This document shows, piece by piece, positions 11,636 to 22,663 of a DNA stretch of 64,000 nucleotides. Every line of letters starts with the position of its first letter. Position 1 is the stretch's first letter. The stretch is taken from assembly GCA_030248065.1 (NCBI GenBank), contig JASAMV010003727.1, positions 1 to 64,000 on the forward strand, given 5' to 3'. The position numbers and the translations under genes are program-made. The notes below the pieces were generated by a model. It searched no databases. It was not told where the DNA came from and saw nothing but the letters and a program-made list of their open reading frames with translations. The stretch comes from Rhynchonema sp. JSB1_4 (lineage: Eukaryota; Nematoda; Chromadorea; Monhysterida; Xyalidae).

Positions 11636-11816
11636 CTGAATTTATCGAACCTGGTGCGATATCATATCATTTGATTTCAGAAATGAATGCAGGTTAAAAA
11701 ACGGTAGATCCAGAAATTTACATACCGGCCTTTGTCAGCAAATGGAAGCTGTACTGTATTGTATATATGTACACGTCAGTTGTAATCAAAGATTAGGTGG
11801 TAATGTGATGTTTCAG

Positions 11817-12625
11817 GTGCTGACGCGAAGAAACGTTGGGCCAACATCAAGGACAACTACAGCCGATATGTGCGTTTGCAGAAAGACGGTCAAAAAAGCG
11901 GCAGCGGTAGAAAAGCAATCAAACCATACGCGTACGCCGACCAGCTGCAATTTCTCAAGAAGACCCTGATCGACGGCCCGTAAGTGCGCACTACTGTTTA
12001 TCTTCATGTCCATTTCATTATTGATGTTATCATGCACCGAACGTCCGTGGACAGCGACCAATCACCATGTTTGCACCGTTGGCTGACTGACGTTTCAAAA
12101 ATGGTGCGCATCACGGAAATGCAGTGTCGCATGTGTTCAAATGTGCATATCGCTCCAATATTCAGACGATCGTCAAACCTCGACAACGATGAGGACGAAC
12201 TCGATGGTACCGCCGAGTCCACGGACGGAGGTGATTGTGAGAGCCAAGGTGATGACGCCGCGTGCCTCGATACACCCCAATCCGAAACACCGAGGCGTTC
12301 AAAACGCAAAGCGCCCAAAGATGAAGACGAACTGGATCGCGAGTTTCTTGAGTATCTGAAGAGCAGCCAGGCCAGACTGGACAAGAACAGGGATGACAGG
12401 CGCAGCGGTTCAGTTGATTGGTGCATGGGTTTGGCCCGTGACATGGACGAATTGGATGCAAACAGTCGTGCTTGGTTGAAAGCTCAGGTACAGATCTGGC
12501 TGTACGAAGCTCGGCGTAGTGCGCAATCGACCACGTCCGCATCGACCACCGACCATCCACCAATTCCACCACTGAACCCTATTTCGACCGACCAAAACAT
12601 CAACTGGATTGCTCCCAGCCAGTAA
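11817..12625 (+). pseudogene. MADF-BESS DNA-binding protein of the Harbinger element, 5' truncated
   Basis: Exons: join(11817..11979, 12166..12625). The first visible exon encodes the C-terminal half of a MADF (Myb/SANT-like) domain: KKRWANIKDNYSRYVR, then AYADQLQFLKKTL. After a GTAAGT-AG intron (phase 2) come an acidic stretch, a basic RRSKRKAPK patch and a BESS-like segment (DMDELDANSRAWLKAQVQIWL). The N-terminal half of the MADF domain and the start codon are missing just upstream, at the same centre where the transposase also lost its 5' end. In Harbinger elements this Myb-like partner helps transposase enter the nucleus and bind DNA. It is oriented head-to-head with the transposase. Confidence 0.82.
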
Positions 12626-12632
12626 AATGTTC

Positions 12633-12890
12633 TCTCTAGCTCTTATGTTCAAGATGGACAGTTCATGCACCTCTCTAGCTCTTATGTACAGAGGCCGCTT
12701 TTGACCCGTCTCAAGCTCTAATGCTCATTTGGTGGTTTTTCTGCTTGTCTCTAGCTCTTATGTTCATGTGAGGATGGTTTTTGCTCTTCTCGAGCATATT
12801 ATGTTATGTTTGGATGTTATTCCTCTTCTCCAGCTCTTATGTTCATACCAGGAATTTCTGTTTGTTCTTTTCTGACTCTTATGTTCATGT
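12633..12890 (-). repeat. About seven subterminal TCTCTAGCTCTTATGTTC sites (right)
   Basis: This is the inverse of the left-end sites. Clear copies are at 12633-12650, 12672-12689 and 12748-12765; weaker ones are near 12709, 12793, 12830 and 12873. Spacing is about 35-45 bp, tighter than on the left. Confidence 0.7.
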
Positions 12891-13257
12891 TAGGATGCTT
12901 TCCTTCTCGATCCCTGCGTTCATTAACAGCTGTGTTTGGCTGCTCACGTTAATCTTGAGAACTCGTGTTTGATACAATATGCTGCATGTAACCCATGCTC
13001 AATTCAACCCATGTTTGTTTTCTGTCAAAGCTCTGTGTCCGTTGGCGGGTCCCAACCCAAGCTGTTATGTTCCATATTAAATGTTTCGAATATAGAAAAT
13101 GGTCCAATGTTATAATGTCACGTAGTACTGCGTATGAAAAAACGATGAAAAACGTGACGACTTCCGGGCGTCATGCACTTTATTTCTAGTTGAACATATT
13201 CCAAACAATATTACCGTTATCAAACAAGGGACAACAACGTCAGTCCTGAAAAAGAAA

Positions 13258-13490
13258 CAACGGTTTAACGGAAAACCGGAAAACGGTTGATTGTGAAAGC
13301 ACCATTTCAGACAACCCACCGGAAAAACGGTTTAACGGAAAAACGGTATAATAGTCAACGGTTTAACGGAAAAACGGTTTGATTGTGAAAGCAACCACCG
13401 GTTCACCGGAAAAACGGTTTACCGGAAAACGGTTTAACGGAAAAACGGTTTAACGGTTTAACGGAAAAACGGTTGATTGTGAAAGCGGCC
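13258..13490 (-). repeat. Harbinger right terminal inverted repeat array
   Basis: Runs of CGGTTTAACGGAAAAACGG are broken three times by GATTGTGAAAGC (near 13289, 13380 and 13475). This mirrors the left array. The outermost unit ends GAAAGCGGCC next to the TTA target duplication. Confidence 0.85.
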
Positions 13491-13493
13491 TTA

Positions 13494-13987
13494 CCCCTAT
13501 TTTCTGTTTTTGGGCACTGGCACTGGGCTACCTCCTTTTCTTCTTCAGGTGTGCAATTTCCTGCTTCACTCAACTTTCGTCAGAGGAAAGACTGATTTTT
13601 GACTTCTCTTGTTCAACAGTACAATGATTTTCGTTTGACACAAACCCAGTGTGGACCCACACAAAGCCAATACTGCAGTTGCACTGGCGCAGAATGTGGA
13701 GTGGACCGTGCGTGCACGCCAAACTCGCAATCGATGTTTCATCAAATGCAGGATTTTGAAAAATTTTGCTGTTGTGCTGTGTGACTCAGCACAGCATTAT
13801 TTTCAGAGAGAATGAATTTGGCAATTTGTTTCTTGATAACTTTTTCTGGCAATCTCGTTTTGGTTTATTTCAGTTTTGCAATGCCGAATATTACGACGGG
13901 TTTCGCAATCAACAGGCCCACAGGCGCGCCCAACAATATTTTTCAGTTTCTACAATTCTTCCCTTTTTCCGGCTGTGACCTGAAGTC
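13494..13987. other. No gene recognised; presumed PTP promoter and 5' region
   Basis: Open frames at 13599-13784 and 13766-13978 have no recognisable domain. Because the phosphatase start codon is at 13988, this stretch probably includes its promoter. No TATA box or other clear motif was identified. Confidence 0.35.
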
Positions 13988-16688
13988 ATGAACGCTCGAG
14001 CTTTCCTCATCAAAAAATTTGCTGACTTGGAGGCGATAGGTGGACAGGCCTGGATTGAACTGCACCGGGTTGGCGTGGGTTGGGCAACCTATTTTATTTC
14101 GAAATTTTTTTAAATTCTCTGGGGAGGAACTTTAGCGTTGCAAACCTCTAAAATAGAGAAAGAACCAAAAATGTAAAGGCAGTCTACGGGAGGTTGTCAC
14201 TCAGCCCCCGAATACCGTAACCCACCGCAAGCGAGATCGTTGCGAGACCCACGCTGATCGCTGCCTATCGACACGTGTATTAGCGGCAGCAAGCTGGAAA
14301 TTGTCATCGTGCGCGTCGATCACCAAAACTTGGAATTGTTAGTTGGTGTTGGCGCTAACACGCAAAACATAGATAAAAAACAAAATGGTCTCGACACGAT
14401 CCTTGCAGATCAAAATTACGGTGGGTTACGGTATTCGGGGGCTGAGTGACAACCTCCCGTAGACTGCCTTTACATGACTTCCAGAAACTCCGGCGCGACG
14501 CAGACCGGCAGGAGCTCACCAACGGCTACAAGATCGGAGACGCCAATGCGGGAGCAAATGAGGTCAAGAACCGATACTGTGATATATTTCCATGTCAGTT
14601 GGGTGTTGCAATTTTGCAGAAAGGAAGGAGATAATTGAGTATTGCGGCAGGCAACTAAATCCTGTTTCGCCTTTGAAAAAAATTCCAAATTTGCCCCCGT
14701 GCCGCCGAAAGGGTCCCCCACGGCTCTCAATACCCCCAATGGTTCACAAGCTCCTGCTTGGGTTTAGCATCAGGCCCGCAAGCCTGGTGGTGACTGGCGC
14801 AGGCGCTGGGCAAAGTGTACAAGCCTATGATCAGGTCTCAACTTCACTGCTGGGTCTTACACGTGTTGTGAGAGTACCCGCCTTTGCAGATGAGCACACG
14901 CGGGTTCGTCTGGGTGCAAGCACCGCACAACAGCAGTTGGATTACATCAACGCAAGTCATGTGGTCGTGCCAAAGGCCAATCGACACTACATTCTCGCGC
15001 AGGTATTGGGCTTATATCGTTTGACAGTTTGAAATTGAAGTCAACGACAGTGTCAGTGTTATGCTATAAGATATGACGCCATGTGAAGGTATAGATGTGC
15101 CGTCGGTCCGTGGTTATTTATTTTTGTTGCAAGCACCTGGGTGTCTACGTGCACGCTGTGTGAAACATCAGTAACAGTGATTTGATGTTGATGCTCGTCT
15201 GGCTCTTCATTGATGTTTCACAGGGCACAACGCGAAAACCTCAGGCCTGACCAAAGCCTGAGGTGACTCTGAAACGGCAGTTTCTGCTTATCACGATATG
15301 TTGAGAGTTTCAAGAAGTGTTTGATTACAGTGTATATTTATGTCTGTGGAGCTCGTGCGCGTGCTACCTTAATCGCAATCTATTCCCAGGGCCCGCTCAA
15401 GAACACGATCGATGATTTCTGGCAGATGGTGTACGAACAACGGTGTCAGCTGATTGTGATGCTTAATCAGTTCGACAACCATTCTTGGGGTTGTGCCCAG
15501 TATGTGCCCGAACGAGTCACCAAATCCCAACTATTCGGTCGCTATGAAGTGAGTCGTTCATCGTTGTACCATTAAATGCACCCTCTTTGTGCTGATCCTT
15601 CTGCGTACTGGACATAACACTCTTCGTAACGTCCAAGTTAACGCCTGTAGTTACGCAGTAGAAGAAGGACAGGTTCTATAATGTAGCTAAGGACCAGTGG
15701 AGTCAACTGTTCGTCACTGTACGGAACGGTTCCTTGAAATAACACTACAGGAAGAGTATGTACAATTATTGAGTTCCATATAACCCATGTTCCTCAGTCA
15801 ACCACCCTGCATCATCCCCCATCTAAACATTGCAGGTGTCAATGAGCGATGAGCGCGTGCACGACGACTTCACGGTGCGTGTGCTGAGTGTGCACCGTGT
15901 TGATGACGCACCGACGGATGTGCGCACCGTGCAGCACTATCAATTCACACGGTGGCCTGATCTCGATGTGCCAACCACCACCGATCAATTCCTGCATTTT
16001 TTAACTGAAGTAGGTCATCGCATCGCCATTATTATCGAAAGATGATTCGCCCGGATATGCTCGTGCAAAATGAACAAAAATTTCAGGTCAGACGAACCGA
16101 GCTTCTCAACTTTGATGTACAAAAAACGCCAGTGATAGTCCACTGTCTTGCAGGTTGGGTCCTTTCCAGCAAGGTTTTGTCCGAAATATGTCAAACCTTC
16201 AAAATCACAATTAGAAGAATATAAAATTCTCAGGTATCGGCCGGACGGGTACATTCGTCACCATTGATACCGTGCTGTCAACGGTTAGAAACATCGGTAT
16301 TTACTCGCGATTTTGTTCTGTAGTTTCTGCCATTTTGGGCCAAACCGCCATTTTATCCGCCGTCTTCGACCGCTCTTTTGTCCCCGCACATCCAGACAAA
16401 GCAGTGAATCACAGATACAACGTCACGGCGACGCGTTGTCGGAGAGCGATGTTGACATCGGTGCTGTTGTGCTTGATCTGCGCAAACAACGAATGGAGCT
16501 CATACAAACACGCGAGCAGCTGCGATTCACGTGGATGGCCGTGGTCGATGCGCTCAAGGACGATAAATGGGTACGTGCGGATTTTTGTTCATTGTTGAAT
16601 GGCAGAACTTTCAAAACTTCACGCTTTGCAGAATCACCTCGTCAATGAAAGAACTGATGTGTGGGTCACAGACTTGAGCACCCACTAA
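13988..16688 (+). CDS. PTPN1/PTPN2-like non-receptor protein tyrosine phosphatase
   Basis: Predicted CDS: join(13988..14068, 14485..14593, 14890..15002, 15390..15548, 15836..16009, 16087..16153, 16234..16283, 16415..16570, 16632..16688), 321 aa. It should dephosphorylate phosphotyrosine. Family marks in order are KNRYCDIFPYEHTRV (about 53-68), DYINAS (80-85), HYILAQGPL, the WPD loop WPDLDVP (general-acid Asp196), the P-loop HCLAGIGRTG (Cys232, Arg238) and the Q-loop LIQTREQ (Gln282). All catalytic residues are present. The P-loop has Leu where the family nearly always has Ser (HCSAG). The protein ends soon after the domain, with no ER-anchor tail like that of PTP1B. The start is the first ATG of an exon matching the N-terminal helix. 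Intron 1 contains a MITE that ends 14 nt before the acceptor. Confidence 0.92.
14176..14470. mobile_element. TA-target MITE, 295 bp, in PTP intron 1
   Basis: Long inverted ends begin AAGGCAGTCTACGGGAGG and continue through CACTCAGCCCCCGAATACCG. TA flanks both sides (14174-14175 and 14471-14472). There is no coding capacity. The TA duplication suggests Tc1/mariner-type mobilisation. The first bases (AAGGCA) also begin the element at 40919. Confidence 0.85.
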
Positions 16689-16848
16689 TTTAAACAAGGA
16701 TGCAATTCCTTAATTCTGTGTTGTGTGATCAAAATTAATTGTGTCGTACATATACCTCAAAAACTGTGATTTTTTTACCCAAATTCTGGCCATGTGGTCA
16801 ACTCAGATTGTCAACTCAAGAGCCCTGAGTGAGCGCGAGAAATGTGTA

Positions 16849-17174
16849 TAGTCCGTCCACCAGCTCATGGCACTTTGTGTTGCTGCTGGCTGGTTTGTTC
16901 CCTTCCTCCACGTTCTAATGCAAGAGAAATTGAGTTTCCAAAAAAAATTATTTTTGCTCCTAAATTGCTGTTTTTATGAAATCGACGTGTTTTATCGATT
17001 TTAATTTAATTTGATTTTAAATTTGATCGAATTCAATCGTTTTCGACACATTTTATTACTTTTTAAGTTTTTTTGCAAAATCGCTCACGCTCAATTTCTC
17101 TTTCATTAGAACGTGGAGGAAGGGAAAAACCGGCCAGCAGCAACACAAAGTGCCATGAGCTGGTGGACGGACTA
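16849..17174. mobile_element. Palindromic MITE, 326 bp (TAGTCCGTCCACC family), copy 1
   Basis: The inverted arms of over 90 bp begin TAGTCCGTCCACCAGCTCAT and end with its complement. A TA duplication lies at 16847-16848 and 17175-17176. A second copy with the same arms is at 58119-58446. The element is non-coding. Confidence 0.88.
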
Positions 17175-17335
17175 TAACAGTGATGTAGCATTCGGCGTTG
17201 ACGATTCGAGTTGACGAGTTGAATGTCCAGGCCCAGATTCTTTCCTCCCTGATTTCATTTGCACTTCATTTTATTCTTGTTGTAATACCATGCGTAACAA
17301 AACGCAGTGGGTACGCGGGCACACCTCATTTGGTA

Positions 17336-17612
17336 TTGGTCGCACAATGACCATATTATAAGAATTCATCAAATCAATCCTGATTTTCACGTTCAGTCAC
17401 TCTTAACCTCTGTGCTATATGTGATTCTCGCAAAACATTTTCAGCTAAAAATAATCTAGCAGATCAACCACGTTGCCGCAGGTCTGAAACATTCTCTTGA
17501 CTACATGTTTTGTGTGCGATCACGCACCGCAACGTCACTGCCCCGTCACTGTCCCGCTTTACGATTCAGGAAAAAATTTGACCAATTCTTATAAAGTCAT
17601 TGTGCGACTCAA
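17336..17612. mobile_element. MITE of the TTGGTCGCACAAT family, copy 1
   Basis: Inverted ends TTGGTCGCACAATGACC...and...GTCATTGTGCGACTCAA, flanked by TA (17334-17335 and 17613-17614). The subterminal AAGAATTCATCAAATCAATCC and TGACCAATTCTTATAAAG are near-complements. The right end carries point changes. Confidence 0.82.
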
Positions 17613-17624
17613 TACGTGTTGATA

Positions 17625-17898
17625 TTGGTCGCACAATAACCATATAAGAATTCATCAAATCAATCCTGATTTTCAAGTTCAGTCACTCTTAACCACTGTG
17701 CTATTTGTGATTCTCACAAAACATTTTCAAATGAAAATAATCCAGCAGATCAACCACGTTGCCGCAGGTCTGAAACATTTCTCTTTACTACATGCTTTGT
17801 GTGCGATCATGCAACGCAACGTCACCACCCCGTCACATTCCCTCTTTACGATTCAGGAAAAAAATTGACCAATTCTTATAAAGTCATTGTGCAACCAA
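17625..17898. mobile_element. MITE of the TTGGTCGCACAAT family, copy 2 (tandem)
   Basis: A second copy in the same orientation lies 12 bp after copy 1 and is alike through its whole length. TA is at 17623-17624 and 17899-17900. The pair arose by tandem duplication or by two insertions at adjacent TA sites. Confidence 0.82.
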
Positions 17899-18169
17899 TA
17901 CCGTGCACGTGTCCAGATGACCTGTAGTACGTTCAAATGACGCATGGGGTCTGGGAATCAAATAAAATTCTGGCTTCTCGCAACGACATGGTGGTATATT
18001 TCAGCTCAAAGTATACAGCACACAACGATCATTGAGCGCAATTTTAGCCCTTTTTGAATAGGATGATTGCTTGACAATTTTTTACGATTGTTGTTCATAA
18101 CGGTGTTATACAATATATTTTTCGGTGCCTCAGTCACAGCTTCACTTGGGGTTTGGGAACGTGCTCGAT

Positions 18170-19094
18170 TCAGGTGCACGTTATGTAGTTCTCATAAAGT
18201 CCGTCGACGACCCCGTTTCTGCCGGGCACCGCTTGTGTTTCTTTCGCAACTGTGTACAGTTCGCATCGATCTGGGTCACTGGCGTGCACTTCATCCGGAT
18301 ACATCGCATTCTTGATCACAGTCATTTCGTACAAGCCAGACCTGAATTGCAATATACGTATATGGTGGGCCATTTTGACCACATAACGCCCAGCTGTTTT
18401 CGAACTGTGACATTTCGGTAAATATTGAAGGCCAAATGCCCATACTCGCACCTGCGCAGCATAATTTGATACCGCACCTAAGCCTTCATCAAAGAAAATT
18501 AGAGCATTAGAGCACCTGTGCATATCTGCTTGTACTGGGCTCCCAAGCAAAGTGCAGATCCACTATGGGACTGGCCAAACTCAGAGACTGAACTCCAACG
18601 TTTTTATTTGTGGCGCTGAACTGAGCGCAACTCCGCACAAACTTGCACTTCCCATTCGACCAACATCGTCGCAAACAATCCTGCATGTTGTTGAAAAAGT
18701 GTTTTTCGTCGTCCACAAATCCGTTGGTCGGATACGTGATCGATTCAAGCCGGTGTTCGATTCGTTCGGCTGCGCTCAACTGGATGTGTCGCGACACGAA
18801 GTTGCACATTCGAGGCACAGGATCATCAAACTCTTCCTCTTCGTCTCTTTCCTCCTCCTCACTGTTGGCAACGTCGACGTCGACAGTTGGCTGCTTGTCT
18901 TTTTTGTTGTTGTCAGCTGAAAGACTATCGCCACATAATATTACCGATTCTGGGCGTGTTATACACAATGCGAAATCCGCATTTTCTGCCGAAACGCTGC
19001 AGTTTGACTAACCTTTCTGGGCTGCCTCGTTGGCATTGTCTAAACTTGCTGAAGCAAAGGTTGCCAATAGAAAGCACAAAATAGCGGTGTTCAT
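18170..19094 (-). CDS. Secreted cysteine-containing protein, family unrecognised
   Basis: Best model: complement(join(18170..18451, 18516..18916, 19013..19094)), 254 aa. The start is clear: MNTAILCFLLATFASASL is a strong signal peptide, with a TATA box 71-78 bp upstream. Next come an Asp/Glu-rich stretch (EEEERDEEEEFDD) and a cysteine cluster (CLRRCWSNGKCKFVRSC). The exon 2/3 junction is uncertain. A GTGCTC donor at 18515 gives the 254-aa form. A GTACAA donor at 18535 gives a different exon-3 frame, ending at 18291 (207 aa), with more cysteines (NDCDQEC). Both are phase-consistent. Location is extracellular; function is unknown. Confidence 0.55.
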
Positions 19095-19164
19095 TATTGT
19101 TCCTGTTGTTTGCAAAACGATGACGGCTAGCTCACCCAAGCCGATTTAACCAGTGAAGTGATGT

Positions 19165-19172
19165 TATTTATA
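19165..19172 (-). promoter_or_regulatory. TATA box of the secreted-protein gene
   Basis: TATAAATA on the minus strand, 71-78 bp upstream of the signal-peptide ATG at 19094. This spacing suits transcription start about 30 bp downstream and a 5' leader of about 45 nt. Confidence 0.55.
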
Positions 19173-19173
19173 C

Positions 19174-22035
19174 ACCAAACTGCAGACTTGTCTTCATGAG
19201 TTGCACATCAGGCTGAATGGGAGGGAAGGGGCCGTTGTGTCTTGTACGTAACTTTGGAATTTGCTCCCTGTATTGACAAAAGTTCTAATTGCCTTTGTAA
19301 CCAAGAACGTCAATCAACCGTGAACAACTTTTGCAGAATCTTTCAGCGGGGTGGACAAAGAACCCAGCTGGGTATGTCTCGGTCTCTCTGACTGCTTGGA
19401 CGCATTGCTTGTGAAATGTGGGCGGAGTCACCGCTTTGAATTCCCGCCGCTCCCTACTGCACGTCTGGCGGCTACGGTAGCCAACAACACTCACACGCTT
19501 TCTGAAGCAACCCAGCACACTTGAACACGCGAAAAAGTATTTCGAAGAATTTGATAAATTTAGAGGCGTTTGCTGACCAAGTTTGACATAATCAGGTTCA
19601 TTTCTGAATTTCCAAACAAATTATCCTGGTTGCAAATTCATAAATCTCGTGATTTTCAAGAAATTGCCACATTTTTGTGCAATTTTGCTTGTGTGACGTC
19701 ACAGGCGCGGAGTTTATCGATCTCGCACACGTGTGTTTGGGGTGTAGTGCATTGTCTGGGTGTGTGCTTGCCTGCCTCTCTCTCGGTCACAACACACACG
19801 TTTCAGTTCAGTTTTGCGATGTTTTGCGAACGACGATAATATTCGACTGCAGAATTTGTTGTCGTGTTGGTCGGCAATACGTTACGTTATATACAACGTT
19901 GGAACGGTTTATATATTGAGAAAACTAAAATATATAATATTTGGAGCTCAAATTAAGCCGATATTTCATAGTTCATGTCTTCAAAATTATGCAACGAATG
20001 TGCCATCCAGGCGTTTTTGTTTCCAAAGTGGTCTGTGTGTGCGACAGAGAAACAATCGACCCATATTCCACGCAGAACATGGGTTCGCGAATTCTGACAG
20101 ACATGCAAACATTTCTGAGTTAGGCACTGAATTCGGCACAAAATTGCACCTTTCAGGTGGGACACCAACATGTGAATGGCCCAACGCGACATACCTACCT
20201 GGGCCCCAATAATCTTGTCCATTACCTTTCGGCACTCCTTTGAGAACCAGAGTCAAAATCACCACCTTGCGAAAGCTCGATTTATGCTGAAATTTAGTGG
20301 TTGGTTTGCAGAAAACAGCGCCAATTATTTGGAACAAAGTTTCGACGACGTGTGGAGCAAAGCTCCAGTGAACAACCTTTTGCTCAATATCAAAACGTTA
20401 GATATCACGTGCAACACGACCAACTGCACATCGGCACAGAAAGAAATGACGGATTCGGGCGAAACCGAAGCGAACAGGTCTGAAGTGTACTTGGGGTCTG
20501 CGAAAACCCAGTAATTTTCTGGTTTGACAAACAGCCCGGCCAGTACCGATTGTGTGCTACATGTCATCATTTTTGCTCGATTTCATCTGGCTTTCTCAAT
20601 CACTTATCGTTATTAGGATGAATTTTACAATCGATTTCGTCAGAATTCCATCTCTCATGTCCTATGCGTCATGCTACAACTTGGCCCACACCGTCATACA
20701 TAGCTGCTGCGATAGACTGTTTTCTGAATCGCGCTCCAGCGTATTGATTTTTTCGATTTGTCATACATTTCTTAGCGGCAGAAGCATGCGTTCTTTCTCG
20801 TGGTTTGTTCTGTTGTGGCAGAGCAGATGGGCACATGAATTTTCAGAAAAAAATGTAAAACTTTGTTCTGCCACCAGCCAAGAGTGGTGGTCGTTCGTGT
20901 GGATGGGACGCAAGTGGACTACAAAGTGGGCGGAGTCGAGATACGGTCCGCACGCCCGCTGGTGGCAGGCGGTGTGCACACATTGCGTCACTGCACACCC
21001 TGGTTTTACGCATAGTGACAAAGCATTGACGTTTGCGGAATGAGATAACCGCACACTGCATGTTACCCTGCTCACCCAGTTCAGTTCAAACAATGTGCAC
21101 GAACGCTTTGGCGAATACAAATGTTATCCTATTCGTGTGCGCATGCCGTAACCTCGATCACCATAACCACAAGCGCTTTTGTGGCATTTGGGCTTTTGCC
21201 AGTCTCAGCTGTGTTTGCTGTGAAACGTCCTTATCACGTGTTCGTCCTATACATCTTGTGAGAGGTGTTCCTATGAACAAACAAAACGGCTGTTATGATG
21301 TGCGGTATAAAGTAAGTGTTAGGCTTTGGGGTACCATGAGTCACATGCAGTGGCTTAAAATGTTCCTTCTGGCTGACAGTCTGCAAGTGATTACATATTC
21401 ATCGTCAACAAAACAGCGCACCAGCAATTTCATTGGTGAACAATTTTGTGGCTGTTGTGCATGTTCAACCTGTCTGGTCAAACTGTCGGTTTTCTGCTCT
21501 ATGCTTGGCACAAGTGGCTTCAATCGATAAAATCAGTGTAAACTGTAATAGTGCAGGTGTGAGTTATTATAACGGTTGCTTCATTAGAATCAGTGCCAGT
21601 TTATTTTAACGCGCATTGCCAAAGGCGTCGCTGTGTCTGAATTTAGGGGGTACTTGGACGAAAAGTCACTTTTATCCAGTGGTTGTTTCATTTATGAAAC
21701 GTAGTTTTTATCCAGTGCTGTTTCAAAATTTGGTGCATATTAAACCACTTTTCCTTCTCGTGACTTTTGGGAGGGAGCATGCTACCCGGTGAGAAATGTA
21801 AATTGCATTGTAACCACATGACCAAGCTAACCCATATGTGCAGTGACACTTGAATACCATTGCCGGCGAGTTCTGAACTACGGTTGCTTCAACACTGCCA
21901 GCATAGGTACCGGAACTTCAGCATACGTACCGGAACCTACAATAGCCGATAGCGCGCTCCGTGCGCTGGTTTCTCGTAGTTCAGAACCCGCCATCAAAAA
22001 TTACCATCCACGATCACGGTATTATAAATTTCGCG
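19174..22035. other. No confident gene; two weak coding-like patches and one small inverted repeat
   Basis: Minus 19285-19470 encodes FVHPAERFCKSCSRLIDVLG, like the front half of a CGBP1/BED-type transposon zinc finger, but the HxxxxH half is not found. At 20330-20514 both strands are open and both look codon-like; I could not choose. At 21870-21985 a TTCTGAACTACG arm is repeated inverted as CGTAGTTCAGAA about 90 bp later, flanking ACCGGAAC repeats. Confidence 0.25.
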
Positions 22036-22039
22036 CTTT

Positions 22040-22285
22040 TTACACCAGATATTATACAAAATGTGATTTTCAGGTCAATGTTCTCAAAAGTCTCCAAGAT
22101 ACCCTTTTATGAAGAATTTCTTCCAAAAAGGGGCAAAAATAGGTTAAATTTTCGAAAAAGTGACTTTTTCCTGAATTTGGGTCTTCCCCTTTTCCCCCCT
22201 CGGAGGTGCACCAGGTATCTCCCCCTCCGAAACAAACGTGGGGTCTGGCGTCCGCTATCTTCCCCTCCGGACCAGGAACTGCACT
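22040..22285 (-). mobile_element. Inverted partial E-family copy
   Basis: Reverse-complement match to the E-family core and one end (compare 22741-22900 and 1-240), finishing in CCGGACCAGGAACTGCACTG at about 22285. The other end is not found, so it is truncated or broken. Together with the E copy at 22664 it makes a large inverted arrangement. Confidence 0.55.
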
Positions 22286-22663
22286 GCTCACCGGTACGGT
22301 ATGTGCCCCTCCCCCGCGTTGAGGCACAGTATTATCTCCCCCTCTTTGGTGCGGTATCTCCCCCAATTTTTCCAAAATTTCACCCCAAAAGTGCCCTTTT
22401 TGTTCCAAAATGGCCAAAAATTGGGTCAAAATCGACCAAAAGAGCAAAAATTTGCGCGCTCCGCGCGATTTATAAAACTATCGCCCCCCGAGGCCCCCCC
22501 CCCCCCCCAAATGCGCCCCGGCCCCCCCCACCCCCTAACGGGCACCCCCAAACAAAACGCAAACACCCCGGGGCCCCCCCGACCCCCCCCAGCCCCCCCA
22601 TATGCACATTTTAACCAAAAATTGAATTCTCGCGAAAGTAGTACAGTACAAGTACAGTATCAG
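22286..22663. repeat. G/C-rich host repeat of element E, with GCGCGC hairpin
   Basis: C-rich runs surround an A-rich core and the hairpin GCGCGCTCCGCGCG at about 22453-22466. It resembles the 54785-55110 block (GTACAGTAGGTATCCCC-type words, CGCGC hairpin). It probably continues after E at 25133-25310, so E inserted into it. Its own boundaries were not found. Confidence 0.45.

Larger units (their letters stand above)
9552..13490. mobile_element. PIF/Harbinger DNA transposon, 3.94 kb, TTA target duplication
   Basis: The left end GGCCGCTTTCACAATCAA and right end TTGATTGTGAAAGCGGCC are inverted copies. The 3-bp TTA lies directly outside both (9549-9551 and 13491-13493), the TWA target duplication known for PIF/Harbinger. 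Inside are ~230-bp terminal arrays of CCGTTTTTCCGTTAAACCG units, then subterminal GAACATAAGAGCT sites. In the middle are two divergent genes: a DDE_Tnp_4 transposase (minus) and a MADF-BESS DNA-binding protein (plus), the usual two-gene Harbinger plan. Both genes lack their 5' parts at the divergent centre (about 11636-11816), so this copy looks internally deleted and probably cannot move by itself. Confidence 0.92.

Noticed and set aside
14446..14484. Start of the PTP inside the MITE right end (open frame from 14446)
   Set aside because: It starts with GTG, not ATG; a true upstream ATG exon (13988-14068) with a matching N-terminal helix and phase exists.
20176..20570. Overlapping open frames on both strands (112 aa plus, 81 aa minus)
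   Set aside because: Both look equally codon-like and neither connects to a recognisable domain or splice chain, so no gene is claimed.
22498..22600. CRISPR-like or telomere-like array in the C-rich tracts
   Set aside because: Only homopolymer-rich low complexity; there are no regular repeats with unique spacers and no TTAGG/TTAGGG arrays.
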